Both the position numbers and the translations under genes were made by a program. The notes below the pieces were generated by a model, which was not told the origin of the DNA, searched no databases, and saw nothing but the letters and a program-made list of their open reading frames with translations. This document shows, piece after piece, positions 20,964-28,359 of a stretch of 64,000 bases of DNA. Source of the DNA: Microbulbifer sp. YPW1 (GTDB lineage Bacteria; Pseudomonadota; Gammaproteobacteria; Pseudomonadales; Cellvibrionaceae); assembly GCF_013367775.1 (NCBI RefSeq), contig NZ_CP055157.1, positions 2,931,001-2,995,000 of the forward strand, given 5' to 3'. Numbering within the stretch: position 1 is the first letter of the stretch; every line of letters starts with the position of its first letter.

Positions 20964-21950
20964 TCACTGGATATGGTTATCCAGTGGGCTGTGAGTTTCC
21001 TCTGTATGTGTGCCGATAACATGGGTATAGATCATTGTTGTCTTTACGTTACTGTGTCCTAGCAGCTCCTGTATCTTTCGAATATCTGTCCCTGCTGCGA
21101 GTAGCTGGGTGGCAAATGAATGACGAAAGGTATGGCAGCTTGCAGCCTTTTTTACATCGGCCTTAATAATTGCGCGTGCCACAGCGCGACGTACCTGTTG
21201 TTCACGGATATGATGACGGCGAGTCACTTGCAACTGCGGACAAAAGGCAGGCCTATCCGCGGGGAATAGATACAGTAATCCCGGGCTACTGTGCGTCGAA
21301 TTAGAAGACTTTACACCCGGCATGTAGATAGACCCGAAACCCTTTATCCGATCCTGGCGGTTTAAAGCCAAGACCATATCAATCTGGTTTTGCAAGGGGT
21401 TAACGAGTGACCGGGGTAACAGTACTCGACGTGCCTTACTGCCTTTGGCTTCATTGACAGTCAAGGAAGATTCGCCAAAGTCCAAATCACCTATACGCAG
21501 GCGCACGGCCTCCATTATCCGCAATCCCGCACCATACATCAGCGACGCTGCCAGCCAACTTTGGCCCGTAAGGAGGGACAGTACACGCATTGCTTCGTCG
21601 TGACTAAATACGACGGGCAACTTTCGCCCCTTATTGGCGCGGGTAAAACTCAATTGACCGATTTCACGGCGCAAGAACTGTCTGTACAGGAACACCACGG
21701 CATTGAGGGCGGTTTTCTGGGTGTTGATGGATACAGAACGGTTGCAGGCGAGGTGGCAAAGCCAGTTGTCAATCTGCTCAGCCCCGAGGTCCTCCGGTCT
21801 CTCCATATTGTGAAAGCGGATATAGTCACGAATCCACCGGCAATAGGTTTCCTCCGTCCTGTATGCCAGTCGTCTAGCTCGCATAAAGGCACGCAGGCGA
21901 TCCATGAATCTAATTGGGTGGGGCGGTAGTGGGTGAGGTACATCTTCCAT
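20964..21950 (-). CDS. intI: Integron integrase (tyrosine recombinase)
   Basis: This 328-residue site-specific recombinase captures and shuffles gene cassettes at attI and attC. The tyrosine-recombinase residues are intact: R144 (AGLRIMEAV), H273 and R276 (CHTFRHSFA), H299 (LLGHSNV) and Y308 (MIYTHV). RRHHIRE and QELLGH are typical of IntI rather than of phage or XerCD recombinases. The IntI-specific insertion (residues 211-228) is present in length but lacks the usual KYP...W residues. The gene is divergent from the cassette array and is preceded by a perfect LexA box, so it is probably SOS-induced. The start is ATG 21950; an internal Met at residue 16 (FMDRLR) is possible. Confidence 0.96.
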   Translation of the reverse strand: MEDVPHPLPPHPIRFMDRLRAFMRARRLAYRTEETYCRWIRDYIRFHNMERPEDLGAEQIDNWLCHLACNRSVSINTQKTALNAVVFLYRQFLRREIGQLSFTRANKGRKLPVVFSHDEAMRVLSLLTGQSWLAASLMYGAGLRIMEAVRLRIGDLDFGESSLTVNEAKGSKARRVLLPRSLVNPLQNQIDMVLALNRQDRIKGFGSIYMPGVKSSNSTHSSPGLLYLFPADRPAFCPQLQVTRRHHIREQQVRRAVARAIIKADVKKAASCHTFRHSFATQLLAAGTDIRKIQELLGHSNVKTTMIYTHVIGTHTEETHSPLDNHIQ

Positions 21951-21975
21951 GTGGGCACCATCATCAAGGAACTTA

Positions 21976-21995
21976 TACTGATTTTATATACAGTA
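21976..21995 (-). promoter_or_regulatory. LexA (SOS) box upstream of intI
   Basis: TACTGATTTTATATACAGTA has both 5-base half-sites of the gammaproteobacterial LexA operator with the standard AT-rich 10-base centre. It ends 26 bases from the intI start codon. LexA control of intI is established for other integrons; here it is inferred from the site. Confidence 0.9.
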
Positions 21996-22281
21996 TTTTG
22001 GGTGATTGCTAGTCATATCCGATTACAAGCAATTACAGTGCCCACTATCTCCAGCCGAAAGAGCTATACCTTGGAAATATAAATATAATCAATGACTTAG
22101 ACGGGGTGAGCCAGGACGTGATAGTGGGCAAAGTGACTCATTATGCTGTGGGGTGTATGGTTGACGGATTACCGGAAAGCTTGACGTCATGGGGCCTGGC
22201 GCGCATTCTTGACGCAAAATACCGCGGCGGATAGTGGGCAGATAAAATAGCGCACTTCGCCCACGATATAACTGTTAACAC
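21996..22281. promoter_or_regulatory. Presumptive attI and cassette-promoter region
   Basis: This is the gene-free stretch between the LexA box and the first cassette. It holds three copies of an 11-mer, GATAGTGGGCA (inverted at 22039-22049, direct at 22120-22130 and 22230-22240), candidates for accessory integrase-binding repeats. A TATAAT at 22084-22089 could be a cassette promoter, but its -35 is poor. GTTAACA at 22274-22280 is the likely recombination point (G22274/T22275), just before the first cassette gene. Confidence 0.6.
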
Positions 22282-22743
22282 ATGAAATACATCGTAACTT
22301 TGTGGTTTATTGTTTTTAGCACTCCGGCTCTCGCTACAACGTGCTGGACGCAATCTAAAAATGAGATGATAGCTAGCAGCACTGGTAGAGATGCGTTTGA
22401 GTTAGCCGTTGAAAGAGCGCAAGTTATTTTCGTAGGTAAAACAGAGAGCGTTCAGACAACGATCTATGAGCAAGAGGGTGCAGAACCTGTTGTTCTCAGA
22501 GTGGAAGTACAATTCGAAGTTCACGAGACGATAAAGGGTAATGTATCTAGGGATGTAGTTACGGCAAGTAATGATATTTGCGCGTGCAAGTATCAATTTG
22601 AGACTGGAATTACGTATTTAGTTGTAGCCAATACGTATAAAGGTGCACTGCAAGTCTTTAGTTGTGAGTACATTAAGCCCGTAGAGCAATCAAGAGTTGC
22701 AGACGCCCGCAGGATTGTAGGTGTTAACAAAGCCAGGCAGTAA
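22282..22743 (+). CDS. Cassette 1: secreted Cys-containing protein, possibly TIMP/NTR-like
   Basis: This 153-residue protein of unknown function has a signal peptide ending TPALA (about residue 19) followed by TTCW. Later motifs are ICACKYQFETGITYLVVAN and a final FSCEY. The spacing of these Cys residues around F..G..YLV resembles bacterial netrin/TIMP-like small beta-barrels; this is a pattern impression, not a proven match. The cassette 4 protein shows a similar layout. It is the cassette nearest attI, so it should be the best expressed if a Pc promoter exists. Its stop codon lies inside attC1. Base composition is clearly more AT-rich than the flanking TCA genes. Confidence 0.75.
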   Translation: MKYIVTLWFIVFSTPALATTCWTQSKNEMIASSTGRDAFELAVERAQVIFVGKTESVQTTIYEQEGAEPVVLRVEVQFEVHETIKGNVSRDVVTASNDICACKYQFETGITYLVVANTYKGALQVFSCEYIKPVEQSRVADARRIVGVNKARQ

Positions 22744-22863
22744 AGCTCCGGGCCGGCGGCCCTCCGCGGGACAGCTTACCTTGTGCACGTTTTGCGCAGG
22801 TCGCTACGCTCCCATTATTGCGCAAATCGCGCACAAGGTAAGCTGCCCCTGCTGGCGGCGTTA
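22725..22863 (+). repeat. attC1 (139 bp, family A)
   Basis: The site runs from TAACAAAGCC to GGCGTTA, with imperfect dyad symmetry around CAGCTTACCTTGTGCAC and its inverted partner. It closes cassette 1. Confidence 0.92.
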
Positions 22864-22873
22864 TGCATCAACT

Positions 22874-23185
22874 ATGAAAAAATTGGCAATAATTATCACC
22901 ATCTTGGCGGTGTCTGGTTGTGGAACGACTCTACGCTATACGCACAATATAGAACACAAGAAGTGCCATCCTAACAACAACTATATTTACGGTGGTGTAA
23001 CTGCCGATTTGGCGCTCATGTGTTCGGCTGTACAACAAGAAAATCCATTGAAAATGCTATTTATTCCGGTGATCGCATTGGATCTACCTTTGAGCGCAGT
23101 AGCTGACACAGTATTGCTACCGGTTAGTATTCCAAAGCAGAAAAAAATTGAGAAAGAGTGTGAGTGTGCTGGAACTCCAATCTAG
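22874..23185 (+). CDS. Cassette 2: YceK/DUF1375-like lipoprotein
   Basis: This 103-residue predicted lipoprotein has lipobox VSGC near residue 17. The YceK-type pattern Y.Y.GV.AD......ALDLPLSAVADTVLLPVSI is visible, including the DLP...DT.LLP block diagnostic of DUF1375/YceK proteins. Two further Cys (ECEC) lie at the C-terminus. The function of the family is unknown. I choose ATG 22874, just after the attC1 crossover. The open frame extends upstream into attC1, but that part is attC-encoded. Confidence 0.8.
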   Translation: MKKLAIIITILAVSGCGTTLRYTHNIEHKKCHPNNNYIYGGVTADLALMCSAVQQENPLKMLFIPVIALDLPLSAVADTVLLPVSIPKQKKIEKECECAGTPI

Positions 23186-23212
23186 CACCAGGGCTCTGCA
23201 GTACCCCATGCA

Positions 23213-23350
23213 TAACAAACGCAAGCAGAATGCTCCGGCCCTTCGGGCCTCCGCGGGACGCCCAACGCTATGCACGTTTTTTGCGGGTCGCTGCGCTCCC
23301 ATTTTCGCACAAAACGTGCATAGCATTGGTCGCCCCTGTTGCGGGCGTTA
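23213..23350 (+). repeat. attC2 (138 bp, family A')
   Basis: The site runs from TAACAAACGC to GGGCGTTA, with inner arms CGCCCAACGCTATGCACG and GTGCATAGCATTGGTCGCC. It closes cassette 2. Confidence 0.92.
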
Positions 23351-23356
23351 TGGCCC

Positions 23357-23707
23357 ATGAATAAATTAGTGCAGTTATTGGCAATAATCTTTTATACATT
23401 CTCTGCTCTTGCTTTAGCGCAAGTTGATGAGTTCTTGGAGGCCAACCCGACTATTAATGGTGTGGCCGCACAAGATTTAGAGGGCTGGTATTGGAAAGAG
23501 CTTGGTCTAAGTGATGAAGGAGAGCCTCAGATAGTCGGTTGCGTCGGCAATAGCACTAGTGAAGCCGAAAACCGTTGTACATGCTCAGTCTTTGCAAAGA
23601 AAGATGGTATTTGGGTGCTTCACAATGGGTTTGCATTTAAGAGTTCAGAGGCAGGGGTGGCGGCGGCCGCGGAGTATGGGTGCGGCACCGTGCCAAGTCA
23701 GCCATAA
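23357..23707 (+). CDS. Cassette 3: secreted protein of unknown function
   Basis: This 116-residue protein has a signal peptide (about residues 1-21, ending ALALA). The rest is acidic, with a WYWKELGL motif and four Cys (VGCVG, CTC, YGC) that could form two disulfides. I recognise no family. The start is ATG 23357, in frame with and just after the attC2 end. The stop overlaps the start of attC3. Confidence 0.75.
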   Translation: MNKLVQLLAIIFYTFSALALAQVDEFLEANPTINGVAAQDLEGWYWKELGLSDEGEPQIVGCVGNSTSEAENRCTCSVFAKKDGIWVLHNGFAFKSSEAGVAAAAEYGCGTVPSQP

Positions 23708-23840
23708 CAAACAGCGGCAGAGCGACAGCCAACGCTGCGCACCTTTTGTGTTACTCGCTGTCGCTCAAACATTAACACAAAATGCGCTCCGCGCTGGCTG
23801 CGCCTGCGCTCCGCGCTGGCTGCGCCTGCGCTGGGCGTTA
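23705..23840 (+). repeat. attC3 (136 bp, family C with internal duplication)
   Basis: The site runs from TAACAAACAGCGGC to GGGCGTTA. It differs from attC5 and attC10 by an exact tandem duplication of 22 bases in its 3' arm (around 23781-23829). Confidence 0.9.
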
Positions 23841-23847
23841 TGCAATC

Positions 23848-24282
23848 ATGAAAAAAATCATAGCGACAATCATATTTTCACTTATTTCATCTCTCTCATT
23901 TGGATTTCAGTGTGGGCCTGACAAGAGCGAGGAAGAAAAGTTTAAAGAAGCCAAATCTGTATTACTGTTCCAGGTAGTGGCTACAGAGTTAAAAACCACA
24001 GAATTTGATGGGCAAGAAATCGGATACAGTCAGGCTACATATCGCTTAATTGAGTCCTTTAAAGGGTCAGAAGAGAAAGAGGGTAAAGTTGTAGAGGTCT
24101 TGGGGTATGGTACTGGTTTGGTTGGTTTGATCCCGGGCATCTATTACTTGGCATTTGTCGGTGAGAGGAACGAGTACGTCAAATACCCTTGGCTCACTAT
24201 TTGTGACGTCGAGCTTTCAACTTTTAATATTGAAGGGGCAGAGTTCGAGGAAAAGCTCGAGAAAATCAGGTCCCTCAAGTAA
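23848..24282 (+). CDS. Cassette 4: secreted protein, same layout as cassette 1
   Basis: This 144-residue protein has a signal peptide ending LSFGF before QCGPDKS. The middle reads as beta strands (YRLIESFKG, VVEVLGYG) and the end holds F/I..GIYYLAFVGE and ICDVE. The order Cys, IESFKG-like strand, G..YL, Cys matches cassette 1, so both may be small exported beta-barrel domains. The function is unknown. ATG 23848 follows the attC3 crossover by 10 bases. Confidence 0.75.
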   Translation: MKKIIATIIFSLISSLSFGFQCGPDKSEEEKFKEAKSVLLFQVVATELKTTEFDGQEIGYSQATYRLIESFKGSEEKEGKVVEVLGYGTGLVGLIPGIYYLAFVGERNEYVKYPWLTICDVELSTFNIEGAEFEEKLEKIRSLK

Positions 24283-24287
24283 ATGCA

Positions 24288-24398
24288 TAACAAAGCGCTG
24301 CAACGGGACGGCTTACTTTGTGCACTTTATGTGCAGTCGCTTCGCTCCATATTTGCACATAAACTACACAAAGTAAGCCGCCCCTGAGCGCGGCGTTA
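24288..24398 (+). repeat. attC4 (111 bp, family B)
   Basis: The site runs from TAACAAAGCGCTGC to GCGCGGCGTTA, with arms GGCTTACTTTGTGCAC and its inverted partner. It lacks the GGCCC..GGGCC hairpin of family A. Confidence 0.92.
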
Positions 24399-24414
24399 GC
24401 ATTCAGAGTTACCC

Positions 24415-24873
24415 ATGAAGAAAATTTGGAACTGGTTCTTGTATCTTTTTCTCTTGGCGGGATTCCCCTTATTGATTTGGGCTGGACTTTATTCTGCCAA
24501 AGATACATACATATTTTGGAAGTACGGCATAGAAAAAAATTCTGAAATTATTGCGCTTGATCATACAAGTCGAAGTGGTAGAAGTGGTACAACCTATTAC
24601 TATGAGCTTCAAATAGATGAGAATAGATTAATTGAGGGGTTTAGTTATAGTCTTCCCGTAGGTAAGTCTGTGCCAGTCTTAACTCTACCTGAAAATCCAG
24701 AAAAAATTAGCCTAGGCAAGCAAGATAGCTCACTTTTTGAAATATTTTCCTACTCAATTGGCGGCCAATTTAGGGCTCTACTGGTTTTGGGAACATATTT
24801 ATTTATGGCTATTTATGGGCCATCTACGCTTGTTACGATCTTGAGGGACCGAAACAAGTTCATCAACCAATAA
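24415..24873 (+). CDS. Cassette 5: DUF3592-like membrane protein (near-copy of cassette 10)
   Basis: This 152-residue protein has two hydrophobic segments (about 8-28 and 118-138) flanking a periplasmic or cytoplasmic beta-rich loop. The loop motifs YYYELQIDENRLIEGFSYSL, then PVGKSV.VL..PENPE.., fit DUF3592-type domains. The whole cassette (24399-24992) is repeated at 27175-27768 with only seven base differences that I can see; two change residues (S/A and R/M). Function unknown. Confidence 0.8.
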   Translation: MKKIWNWFLYLFLLAGFPLLIWAGLYSAKDTYIFWKYGIEKNSEIIALDHTSRSGRSGTTYYYELQIDENRLIEGFSYSLPVGKSVPVLTLPENPEKISLGKQDSSLFEIFSYSIGGQFRALLVLGTYLFMAIYGPSTLVTILRDRNKFINQ

Positions 24874-24878
24874 AATGC

Positions 24879-24992
24879 TAACAAACAGCGGCAGAGCGAC
24901 AGCCAACGCTACGCACCTTTCGTGTTACTCGCTGGCGCTCAAACATTAACACAAAAGGCGCTCCGCGCTGGCTGCGCCTGCGCTGGGCGTTA
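24879..24992 (+). repeat. attC5 (114 bp, family C)
   Basis: The site runs from TAACAAACAGCGGCAGAGCG to GGGCGTTA, with centre TGTTACTCGCTGGCGCTC. It closes cassette 5. Confidence 0.92.
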
Positions 24993-25004
24993 TGGATCGT
25001 TGGA

Positions 25005-25430
25005 ATGTGTGACGAAGTCTCAATAAAGTACAGGTTTCAGAGCTTAGAGGAAATTTACGGTCAAGGCGCGGATGAGTCTTGTATTTCAGGTATTCCTCCA
25101 GGATATTTTGTCGACGCAAATGTAGAGGTACTTGCTGCAGGACGTCCGGCCCATAAAGAAATAGCGTTCTCATTGTATCAATTTGCTTCTGATGTTGAAG
25201 CGTGGATTGATAGCAATGAGCAAGAACTATTGTGGTCGGATTTTGACGGGTGGGATGGGAAAATATTTCTCTATAGAGTTGACCGCGGTATATTTGTAAA
25301 TGTTTATTTGGAAGACCAGGTACTTAATTTTACCGTTAAAGAGAAAGAGTTAAGATCATTCACTAGCGGCGTTCTAGAAAGCGCTGATATTTTCTGGAAA
25401 AGACCACTAAAGAATTGGCGAAAGAGGTAA
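25005..25430 (+). CDS. Cassette 6: soluble protein of unknown function
   Basis: This 141-residue protein has no signal peptide or membrane segment. It is acidic and aromatic-rich (WSDFDGWDGKIFLYRVDRGIF), which suggests a mixed alpha/beta fold of the kind seen in immunity-like proteins. I recognise no family. The ATG at 25005 follows the attC5 end by 12 bases. The stop is 5 bases before attC6. Confidence 0.7.
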   Translation: MCDEVSIKYRFQSLEEIYGQGADESCISGIPPGYFVDANVEVLAAGRPAHKEIAFSLYQFASDVEAWIDSNEQELLWSDFDGWDGKIFLYRVDRGIFVNVYLEDQVLNFTVKEKELRSFTSGVLESADIFWKRPLKNWRKR

Positions 25431-25435
25431 ATCCA

Positions 25436-25572
25436 TAACAATCACAGGCAGTATGCTACGGCCCTTCGGGCCTCCGCGGGACGTCTTACTTTGCGCACGT
25501 TTTGCGCGGTCGCTTCGCTCCCATATTCGCGCAAAACGCGCACAAAGTAAGCCGCCCCTGCTGTGGGCGTTA
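25436..25572 (+). repeat. attC6 (137 bp, family A)
   Basis: The site runs from TAACAATCACAGGC to GTGGGCGTTA and contains the GGCCCTTCGGGCC hairpin typical of family A. Confidence 0.92.
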
Positions 25573-25593
25573 GCTGTGTAGTAAGGAAAAGCA

Positions 25594-26007
25594 ATGAAAA
25601 TAAAGTTCTTGCAAGAAGTAGAGTTTTTTAATTGGGATGGTGACAACCCTGTTCCTGTCAAAAATCCTAAAGCTCTGGAAGCTCTTCATGGAGTTGCCTA
25701 TGATGAAGAGTCCTGTTCTGATTACTTGCTAGATGGCGAAGAAGAGAAAAATAAACTTGGCCACCTAAATATTTCGGGTGGGTTAATTCGCTTTGAGTAT
25801 TCAAAAGATACAAAATCGGTGGTTATTTCAACTGAGTACACTTCCAGTAGTCCGTTAACGCAAGACGAAATAGAGTGCTTAAAAGTGTATACCGGCAGTC
25901 AATGGACCGATGGTATCGGTTCAGGTTTAACTGACTCCTTAGAGTTTCCAGGAGATCCGTCAATTGGTGGTAATTACGGCGAGATCGAGTGCCAGATCCA
26001 CAGCTAA
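25594..26007 (+). CDS. Cassette 7: soluble acidic protein of unknown function
   Basis: This 137-residue acidic protein has alternating strand-like blocks and a Gly-rich end (DGIGSGLTDS, SIGGNYGEIE). There is no signal peptide. A GGAAAAGC stretch precedes the ATG. Family unknown. The stop codon lies within the first bases of attC7, typical of compact cassettes. Confidence 0.7.
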   Translation: MKIKFLQEVEFFNWDGDNPVPVKNPKALEALHGVAYDEESCSDYLLDGEEEKNKLGHLNISGGLIRFEYSKDTKSVVISTEYTSSSPLTQDEIECLKVYTGSQWTDGIGSGLTDSLEFPGDPSIGGNYGEIECQIHS

Positions 26008-26117
26008 CAAAGCGCAGCAACGGGACGTCTTACTTTATGCACGTCTTGCGCTGGTCGCTGCGCTCCCATTTTCGCGCAAAACGCGCATAAAGTAAGCCGC
26101 CCCTGTGCGCGGCGTTA
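26005..26117 (+). repeat. attC7 (113 bp, family B)
   Basis: The site runs from TAACAAAGCGCAGC to GCGCGGCGTTA. It is close to attC4 in sequence and length. Confidence 0.92.
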
Positions 26118-26133
26118 GCAGTCCGGATTTCTT

Positions 26134-26568
26134 ATGAGAGTCACTAGCTACCTAGCATCATTAATATGGATAACTTTTGGTCCAGTGATTCGCGTAGCGC
26201 GTAATCCGCATGGTTGGAACTACGGTGCTCCACAGGGCGTGGTTGCATTGATAGTAATACTGTATTTCGTTTTATTGCTAAAAGTGGATAGAGATCTCAG
26301 CTCAGTCAATAGTTTTTTTACCTTGGCAAGAAATTTTTTCGGGAAGAGTGACGCACTAGTACTCTCTGTATTTCTGATTCCAGCGCTTATATTATTTTCA
26401 GCACATTTATACCTGCTGAGTGAAAACCCTAGGAATGCTTTTGAAAAGTTTTCAGAACATAATAGAAGTCTACGCAACATCATGGAGGTATCTACATCTA
26501 ACAGTTATTGTGCTGTTTGGTATATCCTGATGGTCCTTCTATTATTTTCTATGACGGCCACCTTATAA
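26134..26568 (+). CDS. Cassette 8: multi-pass membrane protein of unknown function
   Basis: This 144-residue protein has about four hydrophobic segments (near 5-20, 35-50, 72-94 and 124-141). It has a basic/aromatic loop (RNPHGWNYGAPQG) after the first. I recognise no family. ATG 26134 is 17 bases past attC7. Confidence 0.7.
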   Translation: MRVTSYLASLIWITFGPVIRVARNPHGWNYGAPQGVVALIVILYFVLLLKVDRDLSSVNSFFTLARNFFGKSDALVLSVFLIPALILFSAHLYLLSENPRNAFEKFSEHNRSLRNIMEVSTSNSYCAVWYILMVLLLFSMTATL

Positions 26569-26593
26569 GAGGTCCACTGACGAGCTTCACTGC

Positions 26594-26732
26594 TAACAAA
26601 GCCAGGCAGTGAAGCTCCGGGCCTGCGGCCCTCCGCGGGACAGCTTACCTTGTGCACCTTTTGCGCAGGTCGCTGCGCTCCCATTATTGCGCAAATGGCG
26701 CACAAGGTAAGCTGCCCCTGCTGGCGGCGTTA
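26594..26732 (+). repeat. attC8 (139 bp, family A)
   Basis: The site runs from TAACAAAGCCAGGC to GGCGGCGTTA and is nearly the same as attC1. Confidence 0.92.
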
Positions 26733-26733
26733 A

Positions 26734-27018
26734 ATGTCTATGAAGCAAGAATACATACTAATCATCGCACTAATCTTGTTAGCCTGTTTTAACCTGTACG
26801 CTTCATATAGGTGTATGCGTTCTGACTATTCCCACAGAAGCCAAAAGATAATTCAATGTTTCTTGGTTTGGTTGTTTCCTGTAGTGGGAGGAGTAACTGT
26901 AATTCATTTTTCTCAACCAGCAGATACCAGTCCGAATTATAAAACGCCAGATGCGGCATCCGCGCAAGACGCGCACCCTGGAAATGATGGAGCTAGTGGT
27001 GGCGGAGGTAGTGATTAA
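26734..27018 (+). CDS. Cassette 9: small membrane protein
   Basis: This 94-residue protein has two hydrophobic segments (about 7-24 and 38-56) and a low-complexity hydrophilic tail ending GASGGGGSD. The ATG lies one base after attC8, so it has essentially no leader and depends on a transcript from upstream. A second in-frame ATG is two codons later. Function unknown. Confidence 0.6.
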   Translation: MSMKQEYILIIALILLACFNLYASYRCMRSDYSHRSQKIIQCFLVWLFPVVGGVTVIHFSQPADTSPNYKTPDAASAQDAHPGNDGASGGGGSD

Positions 27019-27036
27019 TCCTGCGCTGCCAACATT

Positions 27037-27174
27037 TAACAAACGCAAGCAGGAGTGCTCCGGCCCTTCGGGCCTGCGCGGGACGCCCAACGCTGTGCAC
27101 CTTTTGCGCGGTCGCTACGCTCCCATTATTGCGCAAAAGGCGCACAACATTGGTCGCCCCTGTTGCGGGCGTTA
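27037..27174 (+). repeat. attC9 (138 bp, family A')
   Basis: The site runs from TAACAAACGCAAGC to GGGCGTTA, with inner arms like attC2 and attC15. Confidence 0.92.
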
Positions 27175-27190
27175 GCATTCAGAGTTACCC

Positions 27191-27649
27191 ATGAAGAAAA
27201 TTTGGAACTGGTTCTTGTATCTTTTTCTCTTGGCGGGATTCCCCTTATTGATTTGGGCTGGACTTTATTCTGCCAAAGATACATACATATTTTGGAAGTA
27301 CGGCATAGAAAAAAATGCTGAAATTATTGCGCTTGATCATACAAGTCGAAGTGGTAGAAGTGGTACAACCTATTACTATGAGCTTCAAATAGATGAGAAT
27401 AGATTAATTGAGGGGTTTAGTTATAGTCTTCCCGTAGGTAAGTCTGTACCAGTCTTAACTCTACCTGAAAATCCAGAAAAAATTAGCTTAGGAAAGCAAG
27501 ATAGCTCACTTTTTGAAATATTTTCCTACTCAATTGGCGGCCAATTTATGGCTCTACTGGTTTTGGGAACATATTTATTTATGGCTATTTATGGGCCATC
27601 TACGCTTGTTACGATCTTGAGGGACCGAAACAAGTTCATCAACCAATAA
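27191..27649 (+). CDS. Cassette 10: DUF3592-like membrane protein (near-copy of cassette 5)
   Basis: This 152-residue protein differs from the cassette 5 protein at two positions (Ala for Ser in EKNAEII and Met for Arg in GGQFMALL). The leader before the ATG and the attC after it are also nearly identical. The unit copied is therefore the complete cassette, as expected for integrase-mediated duplication or re-insertion. Topology and motifs are as for cassette 5. Confidence 0.8.
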   Translation: MKKIWNWFLYLFLLAGFPLLIWAGLYSAKDTYIFWKYGIEKNAEIIALDHTSRSGRSGTTYYYELQIDENRLIEGFSYSLPVGKSVPVLTLPENPEKISLGKQDSSLFEIFSYSIGGQFMALLVLGTYLFMAIYGPSTLVTILRDRNKFINQ

Positions 27650-27654
27650 AATGC

Positions 27655-27768
27655 TAACAAACAGCGGCAGAGCGACAGCCAACGCTACGCACCTTTCATG
27701 TTACTCGCTGGCGCTCAAACATTAACACAAAATGCGCTCCGCGCTGGCTGCGCCTGCGCTGGGCGTTA
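27655..27768 (+). repeat. attC10 (114 bp, family C)
   Basis: The site differs from attC5 at two positions and has the same boundaries. It closes cassette 10. Confidence 0.92.
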
Positions 27769-27783
27769 TAGGTCAAAAGTAGT

Positions 27784-28197
27784 ATGAGCTTTACTTTAGA
27801 TTTAATACTCACAGATGTACCAGAAGAAAATGATGCAGCTTGGAAATATATTGAAGAACTCAGAGAAGAGTACTATGAGGATAAGTCTGGAGCGCATGAG
27901 AAAATCATAGCATTGCATAAAGTTCTGACAGATAAATATCCATGCTTGTGTAGCTATGAAGACGATGATCCTGAAATGGAAAATAGTCCGTGGGCCGATG
28001 GACCAATGCTAAGCAATTTCGCAAGTAAGATGGGGATGCTGGCAATTATATATTCAAGAGCTGATGAGCTTTTTCCATTTATCTTAGAGAAAGCATTACT
28101 TTTGGATATTACGGTAGCAGATGGGCAAAGTGAAAAAATTTATCGCCCTAGTGAGCCAGCTGTGTCTAAAGTCAGACCTTGGTGGAAACTTTGGTAA
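27784..28197 (+). CDS. Cassette 11: acidic soluble protein of unknown function
   Basis: This 137-residue, strongly acidic protein has helical repeats (WKYIEELREEYYEDKSG) followed by PCLCSYEDDDPEMENSPWADGP and a C-terminal domain rich in hydrophobics (YSRADELFPFILEKALLLDITV). It ends VRPWWKLW. The pattern recalls small proteins found beside polymorphic toxin loci, but I cannot name the family. No signal peptide. Confidence 0.7.
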   Translation: MSFTLDLILTDVPEENDAAWKYIEELREEYYEDKSGAHEKIIALHKVLTDKYPCLCSYEDDDPEMENSPWADGPMLSNFASKMGMLAIIYSRADELFPFILEKALLLDITVADGQSEKIYRPSEPAVSKVRPWWKLW

Positions 28198-28204
28198 AAA
28201 CCTA

Positions 28205-28342
28205 TAACAAGCCGAGGCATTTCGTTCCGGCCCTGCGGGCCTCCACCGGACAGCTTACTTTGTGCACTTTATGCGCAGGTCGCTTCGCTCCCATTTTGGC
28301 GCATAAAGCGCCCAAAGCAAGCTGCCGCTGCTCGCGGCGTTA
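28205..28342 (+). repeat. attC11 (138 bp, family A)
   Basis: The site runs from TAACAAGCCGAGGC to GCGGCGTTA, with a GGCCCTGCGGGCC hairpin. Its inner arms are less perfect than those of other family A sites. Confidence 0.9.
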
Positions 28343-28359
28343 GCCTCCAAGGAGTAAGA

